This document shows positions 1-8,396 of a stretch of 13,429 nucleotides of DNA, one piece after another. The translations under genes were made by a program, and so were the position numbers. The first letter of the stretch is position 1, and the number at the start of each line of letters is the position of its first letter. Below the pieces are notes generated by a model. It was not told where the DNA came from. It saw nothing but the letters and a program-made list of their open reading frames with translations, and did not search any database. Source of the stretch: Larix sibirica (lineage: Eukaryota; Streptophyta; Pinopsida; Pinales; Pinaceae); NCBI GenBank assembly GCA_004151065.3, contig NWUY0300025942.1, positions 15,941-29,369 on the forward strand, given 5' to 3'.

Positions 1-900
1 GAATAGGATCCCAATATAGGCAATGATTTTGATGATATGTAGTTATCTATTGTAACATGATATTTTTTGGATTCTGGAAGCCATTTAGTTGGTTGAGATA
101 TGGTTTGTACTTAGCTCTATCTTAGTTATATGCACCCTGGGATATACATGAGATTTTTTTGCATATTTGTATTTAATGCTTTGGATTCACATTCATTAGA
201 GGAAATTTGGTCCAAAAATTGACCTCCCAAGGGAAATAGTAAACCATATATACTAAATTTGGTCCAAAAATGGGTTTCCCAATTAAGTTATAAAATAAGA
301 AGTCATATATGCTACATCAAAACAACCAACTTAATCTAGAATCAAGAAGTGAGTTAAAAATAATAATGATAAATTTATATTCTTGTGCATACACATTAAA
401 TGATAATAGATATCATACAATAAATAATCTATTATTAATATAATAATAATATAATGATGACTTCTTTAATTATATAATATCTTACTACGAACATCAATAT
501 AATAATACTATAATGATGACCACTTTTCACTAGCACTTTACCTAATCTACCATGTATTATACTTGTCAAAGATTCTTAGATTTTTCTACTGCAAATCTAA
601 AACAAATGGTAAGAAATCTCAAAAAATTTATAACAACAAAATTGTAGATCTTTCTGACGGTGTAAGGTATTCTCAAATTGAGATTGAGATCAAAAGTTAT
701 AGGCAAAACGCCATTTTTTTTTGTGAAAAGATTCTCTATAGGAGAAAAATACAAGTGCTACAAAATTTGTATGGAATCTGAAAAAAAATATATAAAAGAA
801 AAATGTAGATCTTTTCAACACTTTTGTGCTAGTATAATAATGTCCAAATTGGAATTCGGTAACAAAAGTTAAAATATTATTTTTTCTTATTTAAGATGCC
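1..900. other. AT-rich DNA with short degenerate direct repeats
   Basis: No reading frame here resembles a protein. The stretch is very AT-rich and carries three short degenerate direct duplications. AAATTTGGTCCAAAAA starts at 203 and again at 255. A TATAATGATGAC-containing block at about 436-464 recurs at about 497-523. A longer segment around 615-700 (containing TGTAGATCT and CAAAAGTTA) recurs about 161 bp later, around 776-870. Short ORFs in this area overlap on both strands and fall inside these repeats, so I treat them as chance. Confidence 0.6.
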
Positions 901-999
901 TATTGGGTTTGGTGATTTCTTATTTTAATACTTATAATATAATAACTATAATATAATCTTATAATAAAAATATATAATCATTCATTAATCTATAATATA

Positions 1000-1210
1000 T
1001 AATGCAAGTACAAATTATATCTCGGAGCAAGTGTCTCTCCCCATCTCTCCAGGAAATCAAAACCAAAATATGGAATTTTCCTTTGAGCCTATGGGGCTCC
1101 ATTTGTTCCGTATACGTCACTCGCATCAAGGACTCACTTCGCAAACTTCGTTCGTCAGTAGGAGCTCCTTCTATGAGCCCACATAGAGAATTTGTAGTGA
1201 AGAAATAACA
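1000..1210. other. Less AT-rich patch, unidentified repeat-like sequence
   Basis: This patch is clearly less AT-rich than its surroundings and is open in short frames on both strands (about 68 codons plus, 93 codons minus). Neither translation resembles a family I know. It lies just outside the copia LTR, so it is probably the DNA into which that element inserted, or part of another old repeat. Confidence 0.3.
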
Positions 1211-1261
1211 AGATGAAAGAACGAGACAACACAATGCCATTCAGATAAGACAATTTTTACA

Positions 1262-1511
1262 TGTTAAAATCTTGATAAGAAGTAAAGGAAACATCCATGG
1301 GGCAAGATATTGGTATTCTTAGTGGTTATAGGTAAAGATTACAATCACAAGTAGTAGGGCATACATAGAATTACATTCCAATGTCTCTTAGGGCTACATT
1401 AATATTAACAACATAACTAGCAGCATTACATGAACTACTGTCATTACATGAACAAACCAAGTAAATATGGTTTTACCATGAAATTTTCCCCACGGTTATT
1501 GTGACCTAACA
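1262..1511 (-). repeat. Putative 3' LTR of the Ty1/copia relic (250 bp)
   Basis: Read on the minus strand, the segment begins TGTTAGGTCACAATAACC directly after a purine-rich tract and ends GATTTTAACA. It therefore has the short inverted termini TGTTA...TAACA expected of a plant copia LTR. It lies immediately downstream of the polyprotein stop, where a 3' LTR should be. The right edge (1511) is well supported by the polypurine tract. The left edge (1262) rests only on the terminal match. The matching 5' LTR is not in the window, so LTR identity and age cannot be judged. Confidence 0.6.
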
Positions 1512-1512
1512 A

Positions 1513-1522
1513 CCTCCACCTT
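1513..1522 (-). other. Polypurine tract of the copia relic
   Basis: On the minus strand this reads AAGGTGGAGG, two bases before the TGTTAG of the putative LTR and about 40 bases past the polyprotein stop. Its position and composition fit the plus-strand priming site that plant copia elements place next to the 3' LTR. Confidence 0.55.
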
Positions 1523-1560
1523 GACAACGATTTTCCTGATACCTTGCCCAAGCCCATTCA

Positions 1561-2243
1561 TCACCTTTTCTGCAAGCCAAGGGAAGCCAAACACCACCGT
1601 AGCTTCTCTAACAGTACTGGTTTTGCACAATTTTCTTGAATATGGAATTTTTCAAAGGCGACTTCACCTCATCAATAACCTGTCTTACAAAATGGTATTT
1701 AATAGCAATATGCTTGGTCTTATTGTGATAAGATGGATTGTTTGCCAAGTGGATAACACTTTTGACTATCACATAATACATTCACCTTGCCATGTACTTT
1801 TGCAAACTCACCCAATAGATCCTTTAATCAAATTGTCTCTTTGCATGTATGTGAGATAGCTATATATTCCACCTCAGTAGTGGATAAAGCCACTATTTCT
1901 TGAAGCTTTGACATCCAACAAATAGGTCCACCTGTGATAGTAAAGACATAACTTGGAATAATTTTGTTTTTGTCCAAATCACTTGCAAAATCTGATTCAA
2001 CATATCCACAAACTGAATCACCGCAACCATTATAGGTGATCAATAATTACTTGTGCCTCTAAGATAATGAAAAACCCATTTCACGGTTGTCCAATGCTCT
2101 CTACCCAGATTTGCCATGTACCTACTAACAACACCAACTACATGTGAAATATTTGGTTTTGTACATACCATCACATACATTAAACTTCCTACTATGCTAG
2201 CACATAGTACATGAGACATATAATCATTTTCTTCTTTATNCAT
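1561..2243 (-). pseudogene. Ty1/copia polyprotein, C-terminal remnant (end of RT plus RNase H)
   Basis: This is the C-terminal end of a Pol polyprotein, which in an intact element makes and degrades the RNA-DNA hybrid in cytoplasmic particles. The first block (2243-2040) reads SIVGSLMYVMVCTKPNISHV and ends HYLRGTSNY, the end of copia RT. The next block carries CGYVESDFASDLDKN, GYVF-type TITGGPICWMSKLQ and ALSTTEVEYIA, the copia RNase H signatures. Further on come LCDSQK, KTKHI, KYHFVR and the terminal LGLQKR followed by TGA at 1563-1561. It is dead. A base is missing near 2042, TGA replaces a conserved Trp after the CKETI block, and at least two more frame changes follow before the end. Homology stops near 2240, so the rest of the element is absent. 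Confidence 0.9.
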
Positions 2244-2265
2244 ATCATATATATATATATATTAA
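2241..2265. repeat. AT microsatellite next to an unresolved base
   Basis: An (AT)n run follows the only ambiguous base in the window (n at 2240). The copia homology ends at this same place. Such a junction can be a true truncation, or an assembly or sequencing problem at a simple repeat. Confidence 0.8.
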
Positions 2266-2395
2266 TGCAATCTATAAAAAAAAAAATTAAAACTTGTCAA
2301 ATACCATATTTAAAATTTAAAAAAATACCTAAAACGTTTTCTCTAAATAAAATATACATATCCCTCGATAAAACATACATATCGATCAAAATAAT

Positions 2396-2840
2396 TTAAA
2401 ACTATTAATTATTAAATTACAATAAATAATTTGACATTGGAGAAACTTGCCCGGTATTAATTTGTGTATTTCATTTACATGAACAAGTATTTATAATAAT
2501 TGTTCCCATCAATTAAGGTTTTCATAAATTATGGGTTTCATAATTTAAAACTTTTAATTATTTAATTCAAATAAAATAGTTTGCCCTTGGAGAGAGTTGC
2601 ACGGTATTACTTTGTCTATTTCATTTACATAAACAAGTATTTATAATAATTATTCCCATCAATTAAGGGTTTCATCTACATAAACAAGTATTTATAATAA
2701 TTGTTCCCATCAATTAAGGTTTCATAAATCCTTGATATGGTTGAGTTACATCAAACATGAGCAAGTATTTATAATAATTCTTCCCATCAATTAAGGTTTC
2801 ATAAATTAAGGAATTAAGGTTTCATAAATTAAGGGTTTTT
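2396..2840. repeat. Local tandem repeat with 36-bp core
   Basis: The core ACAAGTATTTATAATAATTG plus the following TTCCCATCAATTAAGG occurs four times, starting near 2483, 2633, 2684 and 2761. The first two copies sit in longer units of about 150 bp that share upstream sequence (AATTATTWAATT..., TTGGAGAGA/AACTTGC, CGGTATTA, TTTCATTTACAT). The spacing then shrinks to 51 and 77 bp. A smaller duplication of AATTAAGGTTTCATAAATTA lies at about 2791-2835. No coding sequence is present. Confidence 0.85.
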
Positions 2841-3990
2841 GGACAAAAGGAATCCTTGGTATTGTCGAGCTACATCAAATATTAGTATGGAAGAAAATAT
2901 GTCTTTTTTTAATAACATCCATAATACGAGGAAACCTTTAGAGTGCAATATTTGTCATTTTACATCATTGTTATTAGTACTTAATTGTGTTGGATTATAT
3001 AAATTAATATAAATTAGAGGTTTTGGGGTTGTCGTTTTCTTGACCTTCCAAATCGAAAGGCCATCTCTTTATATTTTATGATTCATGTATAGTTTGAAAT
3101 CAATCTGTACTAATTTTTTTGCATTAATTGTATAAACATTAATTCCGAAGCTTTCACATTATATTTTATTGCAAATTATTCCATATCTTAGTGATATATT
3201 AGAATAATATATTAGAATGAATCCCTTTGACATTTTATGAAAATAAGGAAAGTTATGAATAACTCTAAAAATAATTAAAGAGTGATTCATTTTAAAAGGA
3301 TTTTATACTATCACATTTAAGTTGAAAAATAATGATTTTGTAATAAATTAGCATAGATCCATTTTAAACTTGGATTTAGATTTAGAGAGATTCAATTTAT
3401 TGAGGTGTTATTTTTTATTTTTTTACTTCAAGTTTTTACGCTTTTAGAAAAATTTACATCTATAGAGATTTGATCCCTCTCGGCGCTTGATAGAGCCTAG
3501 GATTTGGATCTACGCTGGTTACATTCCAAACACATTCATGACTACACTACGCCGCATATGCACGTCTTTGTAATATTATTGTGTTAGGCAATGTACAAGT
3601 GTATAAACAACTTTGAATATTGTTTATAATATATATTGCTTTAGCGTTTTACTGTATTAGGTGATTTACATGCATATAAACAGTATCCCTAACATGTTGC
3701 AGAGAATTTGCTATGGTAAGGTATTAGCTGTACATGAATTAATATGTATACATTTTTTTATTATACAGAAATGGGTAGAGTTTGTATTAAAAGAGGCTGG
3801 GGAAAAACCAGGCATCCGAAATATACAAAGAGGTTCAAAATGTAAACAAAATGTAACGAGCTGAGCCCTCATATCTTCCATATGGCTTCTGAAAAACCCA
3901 AAAGAAGGAACTTTCCTATCAAACGTAGAACTGCACTGTCTTACAAATGTCCCAAGTAGCAAAACACAAGTATAAAACATATAAAAAAGA
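2841..3990. other. AT-rich DNA without an identifiable gene
   Basis: No protein homology is visible on either strand. A weak direct repeat (TGTRTTAGG...TATAAACA) lies at about 3580-3609 and 3652-3681. The stretch 3711-3980 is open on the minus strand for 89 codons, but the translation resembles no family. It lies just downstream of the broken coding region at 3996-4434 and would be its 3' flank. Confidence 0.6.
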
Positions 3991-3995
3991 CAATT

Positions 3996-4434
3996 TTAAC
4001 CAAACTGATGCCCACTGTGGCCTTCTTCCATGAGAACATCTTCACGTTCCAAACCATGATCACCAGGTAAATGCAGCTCTTCTGTCATTTACTATTGCAA
4101 TTTGTTGCACTATTTTTTCCTCAGTTGCTCTATCGTTGACTGAATCAGTTGTGAAACCAGTGGGTGAGCTGCTGCAGATTGTGAACCCCGAGTAAAACCC
4201 AAAATAATATTGTAATGCATGTCAATATCACTTGCCAATTTCTCTGATTTTGTACTCTGTTCATGCATCTTGGCCTCCATTTCCTCCTGTTTTATCTCTT
4301 GCATCGCCATATGGAGCCTTAAGTACTCAATGGCCTGCCTCATGCCTTCAAGCTGGTCATTCATTCTCCTTGAAATTTCCTTTGTCTGCAATATTTTCAT
4401 TCCCAGACATTCCAGGGCCAGCAGAATTGGCCAT
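3996..4434 (-). pseudogene. Broken coding region with coiled-coil-like N-terminus, identity unknown
   Basis: An ATG in good context (ATCATGGCC, minus 4434) opens MANSAGPGMSGNENIADKGN, then the frame closes. From about 4385 the neighbouring frame continues as RRMNDQLEGMRQAIEYLRLH, a charged Glu/Lys/Met-rich helix, through MEAKMHEQSTKSEKLAS and GFTRGSQSAAAHPLVSQ to TAG at 4112-4110. A third frame reads EELHLPGDHGLEREDVLMEE and ends HQFG-TAA at 3998-3996. The blocks join smoothly if one or two indels are assumed near 4385 and two near 4090-4125, so I infer one decayed protein of about 145 residues. The composition resembles the N-terminal part of Ty3/gypsy Gag proteins, but a host gene or its pseudogene is equally possible. 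I do not recognise the family. Confidence 0.4.
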
Positions 4435-4900
4435 GATTACAGCACAGACAGGGAGGCCGAACCTCTGAAATTCCTCAACAGTAAATAAACCCCCGATACT
4501 AAACCAGATTTCAACAGTGAAAACTCCCTGAATAGAAATAAGCAAACTGAGAGAGAAGGGTACTAAACCCCAGAAGGAATCATCAATTCGACCAGTCTCC
4601 AGAAAATGAAGAAGCCCAGAAACAAACTGACAGTGAACCCAGATAAGTGAACCACCGAGCACAAAATTCCTTACCTCTATCAGAGAGAAGGAGTAACTAT
4701 CAATTCGGTCAAAATCCACAGGAAAGGAGAAAGCCCAGGTCCAGACTGTCAAGAAACACAAACATACCAGCCAACAAACACAGAAATCCTTGCCCCCGTT
4801 GAAGAAAAATTCTCCCCAAGCTATCTCCAGAAGAAACCAGCTGCCATGAGCACTGACAACAAATTCCCAACAGCAAAATCCAAACCAGAACATATCTTCA
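4435..4900 (-). other. Leader-like region upstream of the broken coding region
   Basis: This stretch is open on the minus strand for most of its length (4893-4357), but the translation is Trp/Phe/Cys-rich low-complexity sequence without family features, so I do not call it a gene. It carries a good donor-like site (GAG|GTAAG, GT at 4675-4674) and a pyrimidine-rich acceptor-like site (TTTCTATTCAG ending at 4528), which would define a 148-base intron ahead of the ATG at 4434. It could be the 5' UTR of a host gene or the LTR/leader of a retroelement. A string TAGTATCGGGG near 4480 only weakly resembles the methionine-tRNA primer site TGGTATCAGAG. Confidence 0.3.
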
Positions 4901-5339
4901 GGAAGGTCTATCCCACCTCATCGAGCAAGCCAGAGTAAATGTTCCATGAAGGAGTGTATGCAGCAAACCTTAAGCCAGAAGTCGAGGAGATCTGAAGCAT
5001 AAGGGAGTGTGAGATCCCCCTTGTGATACATTAGGACACCGTGATTTGCATGCTGATCATTGTTCTTGTGATGTTACTTGTGAAGCACTCTGCCCATCTC
5101 TTGAGGTGTATTAATGAGGGAACCTAATACTAAGTTGATGTTGTCATAACAATCGTAAGGAAGCCAAAAAATTTGGGGCGATCCCCATCTTTTGTTAGGA
5201 CCCCCCGGTGCATGTAAACCGCATTGTTCGCTTGCCGATCAATCATTTGGTTGTTAGATCAGCTTTATGTGAAACATCTTGACCTCATCCATCTATTCTA
5301 AATTTCTAGGTTCCGAACAATTCTTTGTAGGATTCTGTG

Positions 5340-5660
5340 AAGCATTGGTCGTTCTTTAAGGGGCTTTTTCCTTATCTGATTCATGACAAAGAGAGAGTCT
5401 CCAAATATCATAACATTCTTTACGTGATGAGCTTGGAGAATGACTGTTCATTGGAGCAAGGCATATGCTTTAGCTTGGTTATTCATTGCAAGTGCAACAC
5501 CTATCCCCCATGAGAAATTGACATGCTTTAGCTTGGTTATTCATTGAAAGTGCAACATCTATCCCTCATGAGAAATTGACTTCGATATTTCCCTCGGGGT
5601 CTAAAAGCACCCCTTTGGACCTGGCACCCTTGGGTTTCCTTTAGAGGCTCCATCAGAGAA
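5340..5660 (-). pseudogene. RNase H domain of LINE 1
   Basis: The domain opens with SDGASKGNPR, the usual first catalytic Asp motif of plant LINE RNase H. It continues KGVLLDPEGNIEVNFS and reaches the third Asp in FGDSLFVMNQIRKKP, with weaker homology (HRILQRIVRNLEI) beyond. A 59-bp tandem duplication inserted between the first and third motifs breaks the frame and repeats the MNNQAKA segment. Confidence 0.8.
5462..5579. repeat. 59-bp tandem duplication inside LINE 1
   Basis: CATATGCTTTAGCTTGGTTA...CATGAGAAATTGA is followed directly by a second copy beginning CATGCTTTAGCTTGGTTA at about 5521. The copies differ at only a few positions, including one 2-base difference at the start. Since 59 is not a multiple of three, the duplication shifts the RNase H frame. 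Confidence 0.9.
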
Positions 5661-6689
5661 AAGCTTGTGACATCTCTGTGTGCTGAGCCATTCTCAAAAC
5701 TTTGTTTCAGTGAGTTCTAATTGCCAATGTGAATTGGGTTGAGGTTTTGAAGAGAAGATTTTGGATTGAGGTGGGGGTCCCATTCAAAAGTTCTTGAACC
5801 CAAAGGTGCTTTTGGACAGTGAGATTTTCATAAGAGATCTCATGAATTCCTTGCTCTTTGAGAGTTTCAAACATTAAATCTTTTGCTTTGATAGTTATTG
5901 CTTGAGGAGTAGGGAATATGGAGTTGAAGATTGCCTTATTTCTGGTGAGCCAAATCTTCTAGCATATAACTTTGGGAGTGCCATCCAAATTCTGCTCAGC
6001 CCAGGTTTGTTATGCAAGGATCTTGGGTAATAATGATCCCAGCTAGAGAAGAGATTGCTCCAATGGTTGGGAAGAATAATTTTTCCCCAAGCTCAACCAC
6101 CACCTTGTCCCAAACCTGTTGAGCATATTCACATTCTAGAAGTAGAGGCTTTGATGTTTCTTCTTCTTTTAAGTATAACACACATCTAGAAGGGCCATTT
6201 ATATTTCACTTCCAAAGATTCTTCGTAGTCATGATTCTCCCATAAGCTAATACTCAACAGTCTGAATTCCATATCTTTCTCCACATTTTGGAATGAGAGG
6301 GCAATGCCTTGCTGTTGAGGACATGATAGCCTTCTCGGACGGAATAAAAGCCTTTTTCGCCCCATCCTCGAGCATCAGTAGAGTAAACAATGAGGTGGGT
6401 GGCACCTTGCAGTATGGAAAGGAGGGTTGAGCAATGAAACTGAAGATGCTTCGGGATTGCCAACTGTTTCTAGCTTTGCCAACGGCCTGGGGAGTCCCTC
6501 TCAGAGATGTCATATAAAGTCTTGATTCCCCTGGCCATTAACCATGTTCTTTTTTTATCTTATGTAGACTTGGAAGCAATCGGGGCTCGACCCATAATAC
6601 TATCCTTCCATAGATCAATTTTTTTTGTCTTTTTTGCCATTTTTGAGAATCCAATACAAACCTTTCTGTATTATTTGACCGATTGTTTT

Positions 6690-6977
6690 ACACAACTGCC
6701 ATATACTTGATCCTCTTCCCTCCCACCTATTTTGATCTATGCACCTCAATTTGAACCCTCTCAAGTATTTTCTCTATATGGCCATCTTCCACCACTCATT
6801 TTCCCCATATACGAGCCTCCACACAATTTTGGTACACAACTGCCATATACTCGATCCTCTTCCCTCCCACCTATTTTGATATATGCACCTCAGTTTGAAC
6901 CCTCTCAAGTATTTTCTCTCTATGGCCATCTTCCACCACTCAATTTCCCCATATACGAGCCTCCACACAATTTTGGC
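6690..6977. repeat. 144-bp tandem duplication inside LINE 1
   Basis: Two adjacent copies of 144 bp begin ACACAACTGCCATATAC at 6690 and 6834. By eye they differ at about five positions. The length is exactly 48 codons and on the minus strand both copies read KIVWRLVYGE, EWWKMAI, RKYLRGFKLRCI and QNRWEGRGSSIWQL. The segment belongs to the linker between RT and the zinc-knuckle region. The copy at 6690-6833 has a stop where the other reads Glu after KMAI. Confidence 0.93.
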
Positions 6978-7960
6978 CCCCAAGGCCAAGTTCATAAGGC
7001 CCATATCTTTTATGCTTAACCCTCCATTGAATATGGGAGTCTTGACAGTTCACTTTCCCACTTAATCAGGTGAAACTTTTTATGATCTGACTTGCCTCCT
7101 TGCTGCATAAATCTATGAATTTCCATTTTGACACTGTTCATAATATGTGTTGGAGCAAGAAGGAAGGAACATTGGAATAAAGCAAACACATATAAAACTA
7201 ATTTAATAAGGATGATCTTATTAGCAGGATACAACCATTAAGCTCCCCAAGCTTGCGTTTTCTGTTTGATTTTATGAAGAATATGAGACCAATCTACTTA
7301 TTTTGGAAGCTTTAAGAAAATAGGAGTGCCAAGGTATTTAAAGGAGATCCATGGGTACTATCCCACAAAACCAAAGATACACAATATGCACTGCAGTAGC
7401 CTTGGTGAAATATTCTAGCTATACTTGACTTTTTTTCTTTCTTTCTGAGTTAACTGGTCCCACTGAGGCTTCATCAAACAAATCCAAAAGGTGCTTGAAC
7501 CTTTAAGCATTGATAGAGGATGCTCCTCCCAAGAAGAGCGTATCGTCCACAAACTGTGCATGATTAATAGGTTTCACTCCTTTGGAGATAAGAATGCCAT
7601 GTAGCTTTCCATCGTACCTTTCCTTGTTCAACGCTTTGCTAAGGGTCTTTGTGATGATTATATAAAGGAATGGAGAAAGAGGATAACCCTACCTGATGCC
7701 TCTAGAACTTTGGAAAAAGAGGTTGGCCTTCCATTAACAAAGGGGCCGATCCAAGTTTGTCCAATGCAAGCTTTGATCAATCTAATGAACTTTGAGGAAA
7801 AGCCAAATCTTTCCTATACAAAGTAGATAAAGCTATGCCTAACTCTATCAGGAAAATTTCTAAGATCTATTTTTATGACCATACCTTTGTCACCTCCACT
7901 ATGGCTTGATTATATTGCCTCTTGAACCATAATGATGTTATATATCATTTTTGGGATTAT

Positions 7961-8142
7961 CTGCATAGTGTAACTCATTAACCTATGACCAATATCCCAT
8001 GAGTATATTCGCAACTGACCAATTTTTCATGGTTTTGAATAGTCCACTTAGCACTCATTGCATCAGGTGATGCTCACAAGGGTGAAGAAGTGGGATTGAT
8101 ACTATCAAAATAAATCACATTGCATCAATCATCACCTCCAAG
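7961..8142. other. Junction between LINE 1 and the 5S-like segment
   Basis: RT homology fades near 7960 and nothing coding is visible up to 8142. This is either the flank of the 5'-truncated LINE 1 or the interior of the 5S-containing repeat. No target-site duplication linking this side to the region near 5000 was found by eye. Confidence 0.5.
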
Positions 8143-8228
8143 GCTTGCACCTGGTAACTAGGACTTCTCGAGAGGTCACCCATCCCAAGACTCCTCTGGC
8201 TAGCTTGTCGAAGAGGAGTTAGAATTCC
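8143..8228 (-). repeat. 5S-rRNA-like relic (Cassandra-type or other 5S-derived repeat)
   Basis: Read on the minus strand, this segment follows the last two thirds of plant 5S rRNA. It runs from GGAATTCTAACTCC (5S GGATCCCATCAGAACTCC), through a diverged A-box/intermediate region (ACAAGCTAGCCAGAGGAG), to a well-kept C-box, TTGGGATGGGTGACCTCTCG followed by AGAAGTCCT, and then GTGCAAGCC. The first ~35 bases of 5S rRNA are missing or unrecognisable, so it is not a working 5S gene. 5S sequence inside dispersed repeats is best known from the LTRs of Cassandra TRIM retrotransposons. A degraded 5S pseudogene or a 5S-derived SINE are alternatives. Confidence 0.6.
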
Positions 8229-8347
8229 GACGTTGACCCAACATGACACCTTCGTCGAAACCATTGCAACCTTGTAGAATAGGAGGCATAATTCCAACGT
8301 TGACCCAACATAACCCCATAGTTGAAACCATTGCAAGCTCGTCATTT
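8214..8347. repeat. 67-bp tandem duplication beside the 5S-like segment
   Basis: AGGAGTTAGAATTCC at 8214 and AGGAGGCATAATTCC at 8281 start two units of 67 bp that share ACGTTGACCCAACAT and GAAACCATTGCAA. About 43 of 50 bases agree over the best part. The first unit overlaps the start of the 5S-like block, so part of that block has been duplicated. Confidence 0.85.
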
Positions 8348-8396
8348 AGTCATCGGTAAGAAAGCAGAGAATGTGGATGTTACGACACACATCCTA

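Larger units (their letters stand above)
5080..7960 (-). pseudogene. LINE 1: degenerate L1-type LINE ORF2 (RT, zinc-knuckle region, RNase H)
   Basis: In an intact non-LTR element this ORF encodes the reverse transcriptase used for target-primed integration. In minus-strand order, frames give NIIMVQEAI, then KGMVIKIDLRNFPDRV (consensus DLxKAYDRV), RFGFSSKFIRLIKACIGQTW, GIR-stop-GYPLSPFLYII (Gln codon now TAG, 7691-7689) and the catalytic box FVDD (7553-7542). Further on are NKIILIKLVLYVFALFQCS and KFHLIKWESE of the RT thumb region. The zf-RVT segment reads KNLWK-stop-NINGPSRCVL and PLLLECEYAQQVWDKV. After NKAIFNSIFPTPQAITIKAK comes an RNase H domain with DGASKGNP (5654-5631) and VMIFGDSLFVMNQIRKKP. 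Many stops and frameshifts show it is dead. The 5' part of RT and the endonuclease are missing, and I could not find its poly(A) tail or target-site duplication. Confidence 0.88.

Noticed and set aside
563-872. Several overlapping ORFs of 60-72 codons on both strands
   Set aside because: Low-complexity Lys/Ile/Phe-rich translations within degenerate repeats, with no homology recognised.
3465-3500. tRNA-like T-arm (GATTTGATCCCTCTCGGCGC)
   Set aside because: A four-pair stem with a TTTGATC loop resembles a tRNA 3' half or a retroelement primer site, but no acceptor, D or anticodon arm or A-box is visible upstream.
4470-4490. Possible methionine-tRNA primer-binding site on the minus strand
   Set aside because: Only about 8 of 12 bases agree with TGGTATCAGAGC and no LTR end could be defined next to it.
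4357-4893. 178-codon minus-strand open frame
   Set aside because: Longest open frame in the window, but its translation is Trp/Phe/Cys-rich with no domain. It contains intron-like sites and only its last 26 codons coincide with the better-supported start at 4434.
6732-7019. 95-codon plus-strand frame with a repeated peptide
   Set aside because: It is the antisense of the 144-bp duplication in LINE 1; the sense frame on the minus strand matches LINE protein.
8115-8345. 76-codon minus-strand frame
   Set aside because: It overlaps the 5S-like segment and its 67-bp duplication, so it is an open frame in non-coding repeat.
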